64,000 bases of DNA from Pseudomonas triticicola (GCF_019145375.1 NZ_JAHSTX010000003.1:1-64000); one strand, 5' to 3'; positions 38,187 to 49,113 are shown, counted from the first letter of the stretch. The notes: generated from the letters alone by a model not told the origin. Program-made: numbers and translations.

Positions 38187-38783
38187 TTAAGCGGTGAAGG
38201 TTTTGCCTTCGAACTGCTCGGCCACGAACTTCCAGTTGACCAGGTTCCAGAACGCTTCAACGTACTTCGGACGCAGGTTGCGGTAGTCGATGTAGTAAGC
38301 GTGTTCCCAGACGTCGCAGGTCAGCAGCGGGGTGTCGCCGCTGGTCAGCGGGTTGCCGGCGCCGATGGTGCTGGCCAGGGCCAGGGAACCGTCAGCCTTT
38401 TTCACCAGCCAGCCCCAGCCGGAACCGAAGGTGCCGATCGAGGTTTTGCTGAATTCTTCCTTGAACTTGTCGAACGAACCGAACGCTGCGTTGATGGCAT
38501 CTGCCAGGGCGCCAGTTGGTTGACCGCCGGCGTTTGGCGCCAGGCAGTTCCAGTAGAAAGTGTGGTTCCAGACCTGAGCGGCGTTGTTGAAGATGCCGCC
38601 CGAAGAGGTCTTGACGATTTCTTCCAGGGTCTTGCCTTCAAACTCGGTGCCTGGCACCAGGTTGTTCAGGTTCACGACGTAGGTGTTGTGGTGCTTGTCG
38701 TGGTGGAACTCCAGGGTTTCCTTGGAGATGTGCGGCTGCAGGGCATCGTGTGCGTAAGGCAGCGGCGGCAATTCGAAAGCCAT
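38187..38783 (-). CDS. sodB: Superoxide dismutase (Fe)
   Basis: 198-residue cytoplasmic superoxide dismutase. Metal ligands are found in [10 protein letters not shown] (His27), NHTFYWNCL (His74 region) and [11 protein letters not shown] (Asp and His near 158-162). The pattern of residues around the ligands, together with the bifA neighbour, fits the Fe enzyme SodB rather than Mn-SodM. Start at the ATG at 38783, which yields [15 protein letters not shown]; the frame is open upstream but without a plausible start. GAGAAT lies in front. Confidence 0.96.
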   Translation of the reverse strand: MAFELPPLPYAHDALQPHISKETLEFHHDKHHNTYVVNLNNLVPGTEFEGKTLEEIVKTSSGGIFNNAAQVWNHTFYWNCLAPNAGGQPTGALADAINAAFGSFDKFKEEFSKTSIGTFGSGWGWLVKKADGSLALASTIGAGNPLTSGDTPLLTCDVWEHAYYIDYRNLRPKYVEAFWNLVNWKFVAEQFEGKTFTA

Positions 38784-38959
38784 GATGATTCTCCTAATCA
38801 GGTCTGTTGCGGTGAGCGCAAGGCCGATCACGGGCGGCCGGAAATGCACCGGCGAGTTTTTACTCTTTGCGGCGCAGGGTTCGGATCATAGCACCGGGGT
38901 CGCGCCTTAACCACGCAACAACTGTGTGGGATAGAGGTTCCAGAGCCTTTGGCAATTAT

Positions 38960-39562
38960 TCATCCGGCGATGATCAACTGCGCGGCCACGGCGAACATCA
39001 TTAACGCCACCACCAGATCGAGAATGCGCCAGGTGCTCGGGCGGGCCAGCCACGGTGCCAGCCATGCCGCGCCAAGGGCCAGGGTGAAAAACCACAGCAA
39101 CGATGCACTCGCCGCGCCGACCACATAGGCGCCCGGCACCGATTGCTGCGCGCCCAGCGAGCCGATCAGCAATACCGTATCGAGATAAACGTGGGGGTTG
39201 AGCAAGGTCACCGCCAGAGCGCTGAGCATCACTGCGCGCAGCGAACGCACGGTCTGGTTTTCGCCTTGCTCAAGGCTCTGTTTCGAGCAGGCGCGGCGCA
39301 GCGCCTGGCTGCCGTACCAGATCAGAAACGTCGCGCCGCCCCAACGGGCAATCGCCAGCAGGGTCGGGTTCTGCGCGAGGATCGTCGCCAGGCCGAACAC
39401 CCCGGCCGCGACCAGAATTGCGTCACACACCACGCATAATGCCGCCACCGGCAAATGGTGTTCGCGGCGCAGGCTTTGCGCCAAGACAAAAGCGTTCTGC
39501 GTGCCGATCGCCATGATCAGGCCGAACGCCACCAACAGGCCGTTTACGTAGCTTTGCCACAT
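38960..39562 (-). CDS. argO: LysE/ArgO-family amino acid exporter
   Basis: 200-residue membrane protein with six helices; family hallmark near the N-terminus GTQNAFVLAQSLRREH and the conserved LNPHVYLDTVLL. ArgO/LysE exporters remove excess arginine or lysine. Divergent from an ArgP-type regulator, which is the known activator of argO in E. coli; the 96-bp shared intergenic region must hold its target. The symbol is by analogy; lysine rather than arginine may be the main substrate. Confidence 0.82.
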   Translation of the reverse strand: MWQSYVNGLLVAFGLIMAIGTQNAFVLAQSLRREHHLPVAALCVVCDAILVAAGVFGLATILAQNPTLLAIARWGGATFLIWYGSQALRRACSKQSLEQGENQTVRSLRAVMLSALAVTLLNPHVYLDTVLLIGSLGAQQSVPGAYVVGAASASLLWFFTLALGAAWLAPWLARPSTWRILDLVVALMMFAVAAQLIIAG

Positions 39563-39658
39563 GGGAGAGATCCTTGAAAGAGAGTGCTTGCTGGCTATTC
39601 TCCGGTGTGACGCTGTATAAGAAAAACCAATAGTGCTGATCGCCCATTAGGAAAATTG

Positions 39659-40546
39659 ATGTTCGACTATAAATTGCTTTCCGCGCTGGCCGCTGTGGTC
39701 GAGCAGGCCGGATTCGATCGCGCCGCACAGGTGCTCGGCCTGTCGCAGTCGGCGATCTCCCAGCGCATCAAATTGCTTGAAGCGCGGGTCGGCCAGCCAG
39801 TGCTGGTGCGCGGAACGCCGCCATCGCCGACCGAAATTGGCCGGCGCTTGCTCAACCATGTGCAACAGGTGCGGTTGCTTGAGCGCGATTTGCAATCAGT
39901 TGTGCCGGCGCTGGACGAAGAAGGCCTGCCCGATCGCCTGCGCATCGCCCTCAACGCCGACAGCCTCGCCACATGGTGGGCCGCGGCCGTCGGCGATTTC
40001 TGCGCCGAGCAGCATTTGTTGCTCGACCTGATCGTCGAAGACCAGACCGTCGGCCTCAAGCGCATGCGTGCCGGTGAAGTGGCTGCGTGCCTGTGCGCCA
40101 GCGAGCGCCCGGTGGCCGGCGCACGCAGCGTATTGCTCGGCGCCATGCGTTATCGCGCCTTGGCCAGCCCGGCCTTCATCGCTCGGCATTTTCCCGAAGG
40201 CGTGCGCGCCGAACAATTGCCGCGCACCCCGGCGCTGGTGTTCGGTCCGGACGATTTTCTCCAGCATCGCTATCTGGCGCTGTTGGGCGTCGACGGCGCG
40301 TTCGAGCATCACTTATGCCCGTCTTCCGAAGGCTTCATTCGCCTGACCGAAGCCGGCCTGGGGTGGGGGCTGGTGCCGGAACTGCAAGTGCGCGAACAGT
40401 TGCAACGCGGGGTGCTGCGCGAATTGCTGCCAGATAAACCGATCGACGTGCCGCTGTACTGGCATCATTGGCGCAATGGCGGCCAGTTGCTGAACCTGCT
40501 TACCGAACAACTGCTGCGCTCCTCAAAGCAATGGCTAGTGGCTTGA
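39659..40546 (+). CDS. argP: LysR-type regulator ArgP (IciA)
   Basis: 295-residue LysR regulator. N-terminal winged HTH (about 1-60; RAAQVLGLSQSAISQRIKLLEARVG) and a C-terminal substrate-binding domain that senses arginine or lysine. The ATG at 39659 is taken with AGGAA seven bases before it; a TTG one codon earlier is also open. Controls the divergent exporter gene. Confidence 0.9.
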   Translation: MFDYKLLSALAAVVEQAGFDRAAQVLGLSQSAISQRIKLLEARVGQPVLVRGTPPSPTEIGRRLLNHVQQVRLLERDLQSVVPALDEEGLPDRLRIALNADSLATWWAAAVGDFCAEQHLLLDLIVEDQTVGLKRMRAGEVAACLCASERPVAGARSVLLGAMRYRALASPAFIARHFPEGVRAEQLPRTPALVFGPDDFLQHRYLALLGVDGAFEHHLCPSSEGFIRLTEAGLGWGLVPELQVREQLQRGVLRELLPDKPIDVPLYWHHWRNGGQLLNLLTEQLLRSSKQWLVA

Positions 40547-40549
40547 ACG

Positions 40550-40630
40550 CAGCTGCAAGCGTCAAGCTGCAAGCGGCAAGAACACGCACCGTTTCAACTT
40601 GCAGCTGAAAGCTCGAAGCTTGCAGCTGCT
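40550..40630. repeat. Intergenic repeat with GCAGCTGCAAGC arms, family E
   Basis: cgcagctgcaagcgtcaagctgc at one end and the inverse gcttgcagctgc at the other, with an internal copy (cttgcagctgaaagctcgaagc). It fills the gap between argP and the SDR gene. Confidence 0.7.
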
Positions 40631-40645
40631 TCCCTGGAGTTTTTG

Positions 40646-41638
40646 ATGAAGATTTTGGTTACCGGCGCCAGCGGCTTTATTGGCGGGCGCTTTGCGCGTT
40701 TCGCCCTGGAGCAGGGCCTTGAAGTGCGGGTCAACGGTCGCCGGGCCGAGAGCGTCGAGCATCTGGTGCGCCGGGGCGCGGAGTTCGTGCCGGGCGATCT
40801 GACCGACGCCGACCTGGTGCGCGACCTGTGCCGCGACGTTGAAGCGGTGGTGCATTGCGCCGGTGCCGTCGGTGTGTGGGGGCGTTATCAGGACTTTCAT
40901 CAGGGCAATGTCGAAGTCACCGAAAACGTTGTCGAAGCGTGCCTCAAGCAGCGGGTGCGGCGGCTGGTGCATCTGTCGTCGCCGTCGATCTATTTCGATG
41001 GCCGCGACCATCTCGGCCTGACCGAAGAGCAAGTGCCCAAGCGCTTCAAGCATCCCTACGCCGCGACCAAGTATCTGGCCGAGCAAAAGGTCTTCGGTGC
41101 CCAGGAATTCGGTCTGGAAACCATCGCACTGCGCCCGCGTTTCGTCACCGGTGCCGGCGACATGAGCATCTTCCCGCGCCTGCTGAAGATGCAGCGCAAG
41201 GGCCGCCTGGCGATCATCGGCAATGGCTTGAACAAGGTCGATTTCACCAGCGTGCAAAATCTCAACGAAGCCATGCTCAGCAGCCTGTTGGCGCAAGGTT
41301 CGGCGCTGGGCAAGGCCTACAACATCAGCAACGGCACGCCGGTGCCGCTGTGGGATGTGGTCAATTACGTGATGCGGCGGATGGACGTCGATCAGGTGCG
41401 CAAATATCGCTCCTACGGTCTGGCCTACAGCGTCGCGGCGCTCAACGAAGGCGCGTGCATGCTCTGGCCCGGACGCCCTGAGCCGACCCTGTCGCGCCTG
41501 GGCATGCAGGTCATGAAAAAAAATTTCACCCTCGACATCAGCCGCGCCCGGCATTATCTCGACTACGATCCGAAAGTCAGCCTGTGGGCGGCCCTCGATG
41601 AGTTCTGTGCGTGGTGGAAAGCCCAGGACATCCGTTGA
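40646..41638 (+). CDS. NAD-dependent epimerase/dehydratase-family SDR
   Basis: 330-residue extended short-chain dehydrogenase. Glycine motif TGASGFIGGRFA at 7-18, and the catalytic Tyr-Lys in HPYAATKYLAEQ. Similar to 3-beta-hydroxysteroid dehydrogenase/isomerase-like or sterol-type nucleotide-sugar epimerases; substrate unknown. ATG at 40646 with CTGGAG nine bases before it. Resembles, from memory, PA4361. Confidence 0.82.
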   Translation: MKILVTGASGFIGGRFARFALEQGLEVRVNGRRAESVEHLVRRGAEFVPGDLTDADLVRDLCRDVEAVVHCAGAVGVWGRYQDFHQGNVEVTENVVEACLKQRVRRLVHLSSPSIYFDGRDHLGLTEEQVPKRFKHPYAATKYLAEQKVFGAQEFGLETIALRPRFVTGAGDMSIFPRLLKMQRKGRLAIIGNGLNKVDFTSVQNLNEAMLSSLLAQGSALGKAYNISNGTPVPLWDVVNYVMRRMDVDQVRKYRSYGLAYSVAALNEGACMLWPGRPEPTLSRLGMQVMKKNFTLDISRARHYLDYDPKVSLWAALDEFCAWWKAQDIR

Positions 41639-41754
41639 AACGATTCGGCCGGGCGGCAATGAACCGCCTTGCGGGTTGAGGGTCAATGCCTGCGGCTGCG
41701 GCGGTTATACTTCGCAGCATTTAGCCATCACCGCGTTTGCCAAAGGTTGCCTCA

Positions 41755-42612
41755 ATGTCCATGCGAAACGATGCCCACGACGACGATTTCGACAACGTGC
41801 CAAGCCTGCGCGCCGACCCGTTCGATGACGATGACATCGCGCCCGGCCCCCGCACTTCCGTGCATTCGCGCAGCGCGCCAGTGGTCAAGGTCAAGGCCGC
41901 CAGCACCGGGCCGCTGTGGGCGCTGGTCGGCGCGTTGTTTTTTGCCTTCATCGGTCTGGCCTGGTGGAGCTTCCAGCAGATCTCGCTGATGGAGCAGCAA
42001 CTGGTCGCCACCCAGGAAAGCTTCGCGCGGATCAGCGAAGAGGCGGCAGGGCGCCTGCAGGATATTTCCGGCAAGGTCGTCGCCAGCCAGAGCAACGTCA
42101 GCAGCGACAGCGAAGCGCTGAAGCTGCAAATCAAGCAACTCGAAGGCAAGTTGCTCGACCAGAGCAAGCAGCAGCAAGGCGTGGCCGGGCAGGCCAGCGA
42201 ACTGGACAAGCGGCTGGCGCAGATGACCGCGCAGACCACCGAACAACAGAACGCCAATACGCAGTTGCAGGCGCAGGTCAAAGCCTTGAGTGCCGAGCTG
42301 GCGACAATCAAAAGCACACCCGCCGATACCAGCAAGGTCGATGCCCAGTTGAAAGCGTTCGACGCTCAGTTCAAAAGCCTCGGTGCCGATATCGCCGCGC
42401 TGAAGAAGCAGGGCAACCCGAGCGCGGCGATCGATCGTCTGGAGCAGGACATCGTGGTGCTGAAAAGTCAGCAGGACAACCGCCCGGCAGCGCCACAGGG
42501 TGGCGGCAACACCGCCGAGTTCGATGCGTTCCGCGCGCAGATGACCCGCAACCTCAACACCTTGCAGGCGCAGATCCAGAATCTCCAGCAGCAGATCAAT
42601 TCCCGCCCGTAG
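41755..42612 (+). CDS. Single-pass membrane protein with long coiled coil
   Basis: 285 residues. Residues 1-45 are acidic (DDDFDN...DDDDIAPG), a membrane helix occupies about 54-76 (ALVGALFFAFIGLAWWSF), and the rest is a Gln/Ala/Ser-rich periplasmic coiled coil to the C-terminus. Function unknown; conserved in Pseudomonas at this locus from memory. The ATG at 41755 (MSMRNDAHDD) is preferred. Three bases of overlap are absent and a 116-bp gap separates it from the SDR. Confidence 0.75.
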   Translation: MSMRNDAHDDDFDNVPSLRADPFDDDDIAPGPRTSVHSRSAPVVKVKAASTGPLWALVGALFFAFIGLAWWSFQQISLMEQQLVATQESFARISEEAAGRLQDISGKVVASQSNVSSDSEALKLQIKQLEGKLLDQSKQQQGVAGQASELDKRLAQMTAQTTEQQNANTQLQAQVKALSAELATIKSTPADTSKVDAQLKAFDAQFKSLGADIAALKKQGNPSAAIDRLEQDIVVLKSQQDNRPAAPQGGGNTAEFDAFRAQMTRNLNTLQAQIQNLQQQINSRP

Positions 42613-42637
42613 CGACTGATCTGTTGCCTGGAGTGCT

Positions 42638-42759
42638 TTGTGGCGAGGGGATTTATCCCCGCTGGGCTGCGAAGCAGCCCCAAGGCTGGCAGTCCTGATC
42701 TTCAGGTAAAACGCGTCAGCCGGATGCGCCGCCGAACGGGAATAAATACCCTCACCACA
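42638..42759. repeat. Intergenic inverted repeat, family B copy 3
   Basis: Starts tgtggcgaggggatttatcc, inner ggctgcgaagcagcc, ends gggaataaataccctcaccac. Between the coiled-coil gene and the cache-domain gene. Confidence 0.75.
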
Positions 42760-42852
42760 GGGGCCTGTAATCCCCTGCATCATTCTGAATACTCGTACAT
42801 CAGCCCAAGCCGTCTACGCTCTTGAAACACCAAAAAGAACGAGGGATGCGCT

Positions 42853-43701
42853 ATGGGGTTTTTGCATAAAGTGGCCTGGCTCGGCCTGATGTTGTTGGCC
42901 GGCTTCGGTCAGGCCAGCGCCGCCACTGCCGCCAAGGATGACAGTCAGGCCGCCATTGCCCTGCTGGAAAAAGCCTTGGCCTACTACCACGACAATGGTG
43001 ACAAGGCGTTCGCCGCCTTCAGCCGCCAGGGTGAGTTCGTCGACAAGGATCGCTACGTGTTCGTCCTCGACACCAAAGGCGTCATGCTTGCCAGTGGCGG
43101 GCCGTCGTCGGCGCTGATCGGTCGTGATGTCAGCGAAGTGCTCGGGCCGGATCTGCAGAAGGCGTTCAAGGATGCGCTGAAAGTGCCGGAAGGCAACGGT
43201 ATCCAGCAGGCCGAATACCGCTGGCAGAACTGGGCCGACGGCAAGGTCGAGCGCAAGCATGTGTTCTATCAGCGCGTCGGGCAGCGCATTCTCGCGGTGG
43301 GTTACTACCTGCCACGGGCCTCGGCTGAGCAGGCCAAGGCCTTGCTCGACAAAGCCGCGACGGATCTGACCAAGGACGAGAAGGGCACGCTGGTAGCGAT
43401 CAACTCGCTCAAGGGTGGATATCTGCAGGATGACCTGTATGTATTTGTGGTCGATCTGAACAATCAGCGGTATGTCGCCCACGGCACCAACCTGCGCTTG
43501 ATCAACACTGATTTCGGCAAGGTCAAGGACCCGGAAGGCAAACCGGTGGGCGAGCCGATTCTGGCGCTGATCGGCAAGCAGGATGAAGGCGAATATGAAT
43601 ACCGCTGGAAAAACCCGGTGACCGGCAAGATCGAGGACAAGCATGCGTACCTGAAAAAGGTCGGGCATTTCCTCGTCGCGGTGGGCTACTACAGCCCTTG
43701 A
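42853..43701 (+). CDS. Periplasmic protein with two single-cache domains
   Basis: 282 residues with a signal peptide (cut near QASAAT, about 24) and two tandem cache-type ligand-binding domains with matching motifs: DRYVFVLDTKGVMLA...RVGQRILAVGYYLP in the first half and DLYVFVVDLNNQRYVA...KVGHFLVAVGYYSP in the second. No transmembrane or signalling domain, so it is a free periplasmic binding protein that could present a ligand to a chemoreceptor or kinase, or act as a storage/scavenging protein. Duplication of one domain within the gene is visible. Confidence 0.82.
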   Translation: MGFLHKVAWLGLMLLAGFGQASAATAAKDDSQAAIALLEKALAYYHDNGDKAFAAFSRQGEFVDKDRYVFVLDTKGVMLASGGPSSALIGRDVSEVLGPDLQKAFKDALKVPEGNGIQQAEYRWQNWADGKVERKHVFYQRVGQRILAVGYYLPRASAEQAKALLDKAATDLTKDEKGTLVAINSLKGGYLQDDLYVFVVDLNNQRYVAHGTNLRLINTDFGKVKDPEGKPVGEPILALIGKQDEGEYEYRWKNPVTGKIEDKHAYLKKVGHFLVAVGYYSP

Positions 43702-43717
43702 GCGAACACCGTTCCCT

Positions 43718-43807
43718 TGTGGGAGCGAGCCTGCTCGCGAAAGCGTCGTGTCAGCCAAATTCATTGGTTAATGACACACCGCCTTCGCGAGCAGGCTCGC
43801 TCCCACA
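43718..43807. repeat. REP-type inverted repeat, family A copy 5
   Basis: Same arms as the copy at 16253. Between convergent genes. Confidence 0.9.
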
Positions 43808-43826
43808 GTGGTATTTGTTGCGGCAA

Positions 43827-45344
43827 TTATTTCGCGCCGTGCTCCCGCCCGCGCAGCAGGTTGTTCGGCATGGCAATCGCCGCTGCCAGCCCCAGCAGCG
43901 ATACCGCTGTGCTGACCCAGAGTAAATGGCGGAAGGTCACCAGCAGCTCCGCGCGCAAAGCGTTCTGCGCTTCGCCTGGGGCTGCGTTCAGGCCATCGAG
44001 CAGGACGTTGCCCGAATGCCCCTCGCTGATCAGCGAACTGTTCGCCAGATGGGCGAAACTGGAGTCGTGCAACAACGCCAGCAGCAGCGCCGACATCAAC
44101 GCCACGCCCACCGCGCCGCCCAGTGAGCGGAACAGGTTGGTGGTGCTGGTGGCGACGCCGATGTCGCGTTGTTCCACCGAGTTTTGCGTGCCGACCAGCG
44201 AGGTCGGGAACTGCATGCCGCCGGCGATGCCGCTGAGCAGCATGAACAGACCGCTGAGCAGCGTTGCTTGTGGCGGACTGAAGGCCATGCCGAGAATCGA
44301 GATCGGCATGAGGATCGCCCCGGTGAGAATCTGCGGTTTGTAGCGTCCGGTGATCGAGGTGCGGCGGCCGGCGAAATAGGCACCGATCGGCAAGCCCATC
44401 GCCAGAGGCAGCAAGTGCAACGCCGCGCTGTCAGCGCCAGCGCCGGTGACGCTTTGAAAGCGCAGCGGCATCAGCACGATCAGCGAGATGGCCTGGAAAC
44501 TGGTGAAGAAGATCGTGCACCAGCACAACAGGGCATTGCGGTTGGCGAACAGGTGCATCGGCAACAACGGCTCGCGCGCCCGGCGTTCATGCCAGACGAA
44601 CAGCGCCAATACCACCACGGCACAGGCGAACAGGCCGAGCACTTCGCTGCTGCGCCATGAATGACCCTGGCCGACCTCGGTGATGCCGAGCAGCAACGCG
44701 GTCAGGCCGATGATCATCAGCACCGTGCCGAGATAATCGATCACCGGTTTACGCTGCGGAATCGGCAAGCCGCGCAGATTACGTCGCGCCACCCACCAGG
44801 CGCCGAGGCCCAGCGGCAGGTTGATCAGAAACACCCAGCGCCACGACAGGTATTCGGTCATGTAGCCGCCGAGCACCGGACCGGCAACGCTGGCCACGGC
44901 GTACATGCTGCTGAAATAACCCTGATAGCGCCCGCGTTCACGCGGCGGGACGATGTCGCCGATGATCGCCTGACTCACCGAGATCATGCCGCCGGCCCCG
45001 ATGCCCTGAAGGATTCGCGCCAGCACCAGTTGTTCCATGCTCTGCGCCATGCCGCAGAACAGCGAGGCGAGGGTGAACAGGCCCATACCGAACAGCATCA
45101 GTTTGCGCCGCCCGTACAGATCGCCTAGTTTGCCGTAGATCGGCACCGCCACGGTCATCGCCACCATGTATCCGGAAATCACCCAGGCCAGCAGGCTGAC
45201 GTCCTTGAATTGCTCGGAGATCGCCGGCATCGACACGGCGACGATGGTCTGGTCCAGCGCACCGAGGAAGATCGCCATCATCAAGGCGACCAGCACGCTG
45301 CGAATGGCCGGTTTGGGCGTTTCAGGCTGATTGAGAGTGGTCAC
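43827..45344 (-). CDS. DHA2-family MFS multidrug transporter
   Basis: 505 residues with 14 predicted helices, as in EmrB/QacA proton-drug antiporters. Motif A-like GKLGDLYGRRKLML (after helix 2), LDQTIVAVSMP in helix 1 and the motif C region GPVLGGYMTEYLSWRWVF are present. It may export an aromatic or drug-like compound. Adjacent to pobA on the same strand, but 77 bases and a promoter-less gap separate them; co-transcription is possible and would fit export of an aromatic acid, though this is inference. Confidence 0.87.
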   Translation of the reverse strand: MTTLNQPETPKPAIRSVLVALMMAIFLGALDQTIVAVSMPAISEQFKDVSLLAWVISGYMVAMTVAVPIYGKLGDLYGRRKLMLFGMGLFTLASLFCGMAQSMEQLVLARILQGIGAGGMISVSQAIIGDIVPPRERGRYQGYFSSMYAVASVAGPVLGGYMTEYLSWRWVFLINLPLGLGAWWVARRNLRGLPIPQRKPVIDYLGTVLMIIGLTALLLGITEVGQGHSWRSSEVLGLFACAVVVLALFVWHERRAREPLLPMHLFANRNALLCWCTIFFTSFQAISLIVLMPLRFQSVTGAGADSAALHLLPLAMGLPIGAYFAGRRTSITGRYKPQILTGAILMPISILGMAFSPPQATLLSGLFMLLSGIAGGMQFPTSLVGTQNSVEQRDIGVATSTTNLFRSLGGAVGVALMSALLLALLHDSSFAHLANSSLISEGHSGNVLLDGLNAAPGEAQNALRAELLVTFRHLLWVSTAVSLLGLAAAIAMPNNLLRGREHGAK

Positions 45345-45421
45345 GGAAAACCTGCGGGCAGTGATGGACCCGCGCGGCCATCGCGCGCGGGTGGATGCTC
45401 GCAGTGTAAGTCGGTAGGAAG

Positions 45422-46636
<1,215 letters not shown>

Positions 46637-46790
46637 TCACGCAGCAACAACCGGTGAATGATTTTATGGATCGAGTGCTTGCATTTTTCCCTTGCGGGTC
46701 TGTCAATTGAAGGTGAAAACTGAGCCGATACCTGTACATTCTGCCAATCGGTGCGATTATCGCCCAAAAACCAGAGGCCTGGATTGAAGT

Positions 46791-47681
46791 ATGAACAAGC
46801 CTGCCCTGCCTTCGATTCCGGTGTTCAAGCTCTATGGTGAAAGCCTGGACTGGCCGACCCCGGACTTGCTGCACTGTGAAACCATTTCCTCGCGCAGTCG
46901 CGAACATCAATGGGAAATCAAACCTCACCGCCACGCGGATCTGTGCCAGCTGCTGTTCGTTTTCAAAGGTCAGGCAGAGCTCGAAATCGAAGGCCAGCGC
47001 ACGCAACTCGAGACTCCGGCGATACAGGTGCTGCCACCGTTGTCGGTGCACGGCTTTCGTTTTTCCGAGGATGTTGAAGGCTTCATCGTCACCTTGGCCA
47101 CACCGCTGATCAATCATTTGCAGGCGCAACTGGGCGATTCGGTGCATGCCTTGGCTCGGGCGGAAAACTATCCGGCCGGCAAGGATGGCGATTATCTCAA
47201 CAGCCTGTTTTCAGCGTTGCAGGCCGAGTACAACGGCCATCAACCGGCGCGGGAAATGCTCATGCATTCGCTGGTCAGCGTGATCATGGTCTGGGTCAGC
47301 CGCCAGGCGATCGTCCGGCACAAGGCCAGCCAACGGCCGCAGCGCCAACGCGAATACCTCAACGGTTTCATTCAGTTGGTGGAAGAGACTTACCGCCAAC
47401 ACGTCAAGGTCGAAGACCTCGCCCATCGCCTGGGCATCTCTGTGTCGCACCTCAACGGCACCTGCCGTGAACTGGCCGGGCAACCGGCTTTGCAGATCAT
47501 GCACGAGCGTCAGTTGCTGGAAGCCAAGCGCCTGCTGACCTACACCAGCATGACGATTTACGAGATGTCGGAGTTGTTGGGTTTTTCCGATCCGACCAAC
47601 TTCACGCGCCTGTTCCGCCGCCGGGTGGGGATTTCGCCAAAGGCGTTCCGCGACCGCTTGAAGGCCGAGCAACAGTCCTGA
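46791..47681 (+). CDS. pobR: AraC-family regulator PobR
   Basis: 296 residues with an N-terminal cupin-like effector domain (about 20-110) and a C-terminal double HTH (about 195-290; VEDLAHRLGISVSHLNGTCREL and IYEMSELLGFSDPTNFTRLFRR). The place divergent to pobA identifies it as the 4-hydroxybenzoate-responsive activator of pobA. Confidence 0.92.
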   Translation: MNKPALPSIPVFKLYGESLDWPTPDLLHCETISSRSREHQWEIKPHRHADLCQLLFVFKGQAELEIEGQRTQLETPAIQVLPPLSVHGFRFSEDVEGFIVTLATPLINHLQAQLGDSVHALARAENYPAGKDGDYLNSLFSALQAEYNGHQPAREMLMHSLVSVIMVWVSRQAIVRHKASQRPQRQREYLNGFIQLVEETYRQHVKVEDLAHRLGISVSHLNGTCRELAGQPALQIMHERQLLEAKRLLTYTSMTIYEMSELLGFSDPTNFTRLFRRRVGISPKAFRDRLKAEQQS

Positions 47682-47697
47682 GGACACCGCCAGCCCC

Positions 47698-47787
47698 TGT
47701 GGGAGCGAGCCTGCTCGCGAATATGGTCTTTCATTCAGCATCGTGGTTGACTGACACACCGCATTCGCGAGCAGGCTCGCTCCCACA
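47698..47787. repeat. REP-type inverted repeat, family A copy 6
   Basis: Same arms as the copy at 16253. Between convergent pobR and the small gene at 47813. Confidence 0.9.
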
Positions 47788-47812
47788 GGGGATGCATTCC
47801 AGGTCAGTCTTG

Positions 47813-47989
47813 TCAGCGCAATGCGTTCAGCGTGGCATTGTGCGGAATACACCGCTCGTAGTTGCAGCTCGCATACTCGCGCGGCAGCTGGCGCAACTGC
47901 TCGACCCGCCAGGCAGCGGTGCCGTACAGCGCCAGCGTGGCGGCGCAGGTGATGAAAATGGCGGCGTATCTTTTTGTTTTGATGTTCAT
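47813..47989 (-). CDS. Small membrane-anchored protein (58 aa)
   Basis: A 58-codon gene read on the minus strand: MNIKTKRYAAIFITCAATL followed by a short Arg-rich segment (WRVEQLRQLPRE) and a C-terminal part with two cysteines (SCNYERC). One membrane helix at about 8-26, with the remainder probably periplasmic, where the two cysteines could form a disulfide. AGAGG stands nine bases before the ATG. It lies between two REP elements, with no partner gene. No family recognised. Confidence 0.55.
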   Translation of the reverse strand: MNIKTKRYAAIFITCAATLALYGTAAWRVEQLRQLPREYASCNYERCIPHNATLNALR

Positions 47990-48106
47990 GGTGTTCGACC
48001 TCTGAACGTCTACCTTGCGGTATTACTTTGAGCATAGGTCAGCGGCGCGCACTTGCCAGCGAGTGCGCTTGAGGATTTAGCCGGCCATTCAGCGAATTGA
48101 TGCCCA

Positions 48107-48196
48107 TGTGGGAGCGAGCCTGCTCGCGAAGGCGGTGGTGCAAGCGACATCAATGTTGAAGGTACTGGCCTCTTCGCGAGCAGGCTCGCTCCCACA
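48107..48196. repeat. REP-type inverted repeat, family A copy 7
   Basis: Same arms as the copy at 16253. Between the small gene and the LysR gene. Confidence 0.9.
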
Positions 48197-48207
48197 AGGG
48201 ATCGGGT

Positions 48208-49113
48208 TTACAGGCCGGCATCCCAGGCCGGGGCCTCGGGAAAGCGCTGCACAAGAAAGTCGAGCATGCTGCGCAGTGCCGCCGGCATGTGTTTACGTGA
48301 GGCGTACACCGCGTAGATATTCATCTGGCGCGGTTCTGCGTGTGGCAGCAAACGCAGCAGTTCGCCGTTGTGAATATGCACGCCAGCCTGGTAGGTCGGC
48401 AGCATCGCCACGCCGGCGCCGGCCAAGGTAGCGCGCAGAAGGGTGCTGGCCTCGTTGGCGCTGATATTGCCCTGCACCGTTACCGAAACCGGTTCGCCAT
48501 CCTCTTCGAAATGCCACAGGCTCTTGCCGAAATAGGAATGGGTCAGGCAGTTGTGTCGGCTCAAATCCTCAACCGTCTGCGGCGCCGGATGCTCAAGCAG
48601 ATAAGCCGGCGCTGCGCAGACCACCGAGCGGCACACGGTCAGGCGCCGGGCGATCAGATTCGGATCAAGATCATTGCTGGTGCGAATCGCCAGATCGATG
48701 CGTTCATCGACCAGATTCACCGTGCGGTCGAGCATTTGCAGATCGATGCTGACGCCTGGATAAAGCTTGACGTATGCCGCCATCGCATCGGCCAGTTGCG
48801 CCTGGCCAAACGAGGTGCTGACGCTGATCCGCAGCAGGCCGCGCGGCGCGTCATCGGGTTCGCTGACGGCGGCCTGCATGTCGTGCGACAAGTCGAGCAT
48901 CTGCCGACAGCGCGGGAGCATTTCACTGCCAGCGGCGGTCAGGCTCAATTTGCGCGTGGTGCGGTGCATCAGCCGCGCGCCGACCCAGTCTTCCAGCTCC
49001 GCCAGATAGCGCGACACTACGGGCCGCGACAGGTCGAGGTGGTCGGCCGCCGCCGACTGACTGCCCAAGTCCACCACCGTGACGAATACCCGCATTGCTT
49101 GAAGCCGATCCAT
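48208..49113 (-). CDS. LysR-type regulator (divergent to MBL-fold gene)
   Basis: 301-residue LysR regulator, HTH at about 1-60 (SAAADHLDLSRPVVSRYLAELEDWVGARLMHR). It belongs to the large AaeR/DmlR-like group. Divergent from the MBL-fold gene at 49227 with a 113-base shared promoter region, so that gene and the next are its likely targets. Effector unknown. Confidence 0.88.
   Translation of the reverse strand: MDRLQAMRVFVTVVDLGSQSAAADHLDLSRPVVSRYLAELEDWVGARLMHRTTRKLSLTAAGSEMLPRCRQMLDLSHDMQAAVSEPDDAPRGLLRISVSTSFGQAQLADAMAAYVKLYPGVSIDLQMLDRTVNLVDERIDLAIRTSNDLDPNLIARRLTVCRSVVCAAPAYLLEHPAPQTVEDLSRHNCLTHSYFGKSLWHFEEDGEPVSVTVQGNISANEASTLLRATLAGAGVAMLPTYQAGVHIHNGELLRLLPHAEPRQMNIYAVYASRKHMPAALRSMLDFLVQRFPEAPAWDAGL

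Noticed and set aside
41639..41754. A sigma-70 promoter (ttgagg ... tatact) before the coiled-coil gene
   Set aside because: The spacing between the two hexamers is about 24 bases, too long for a normal promoter.
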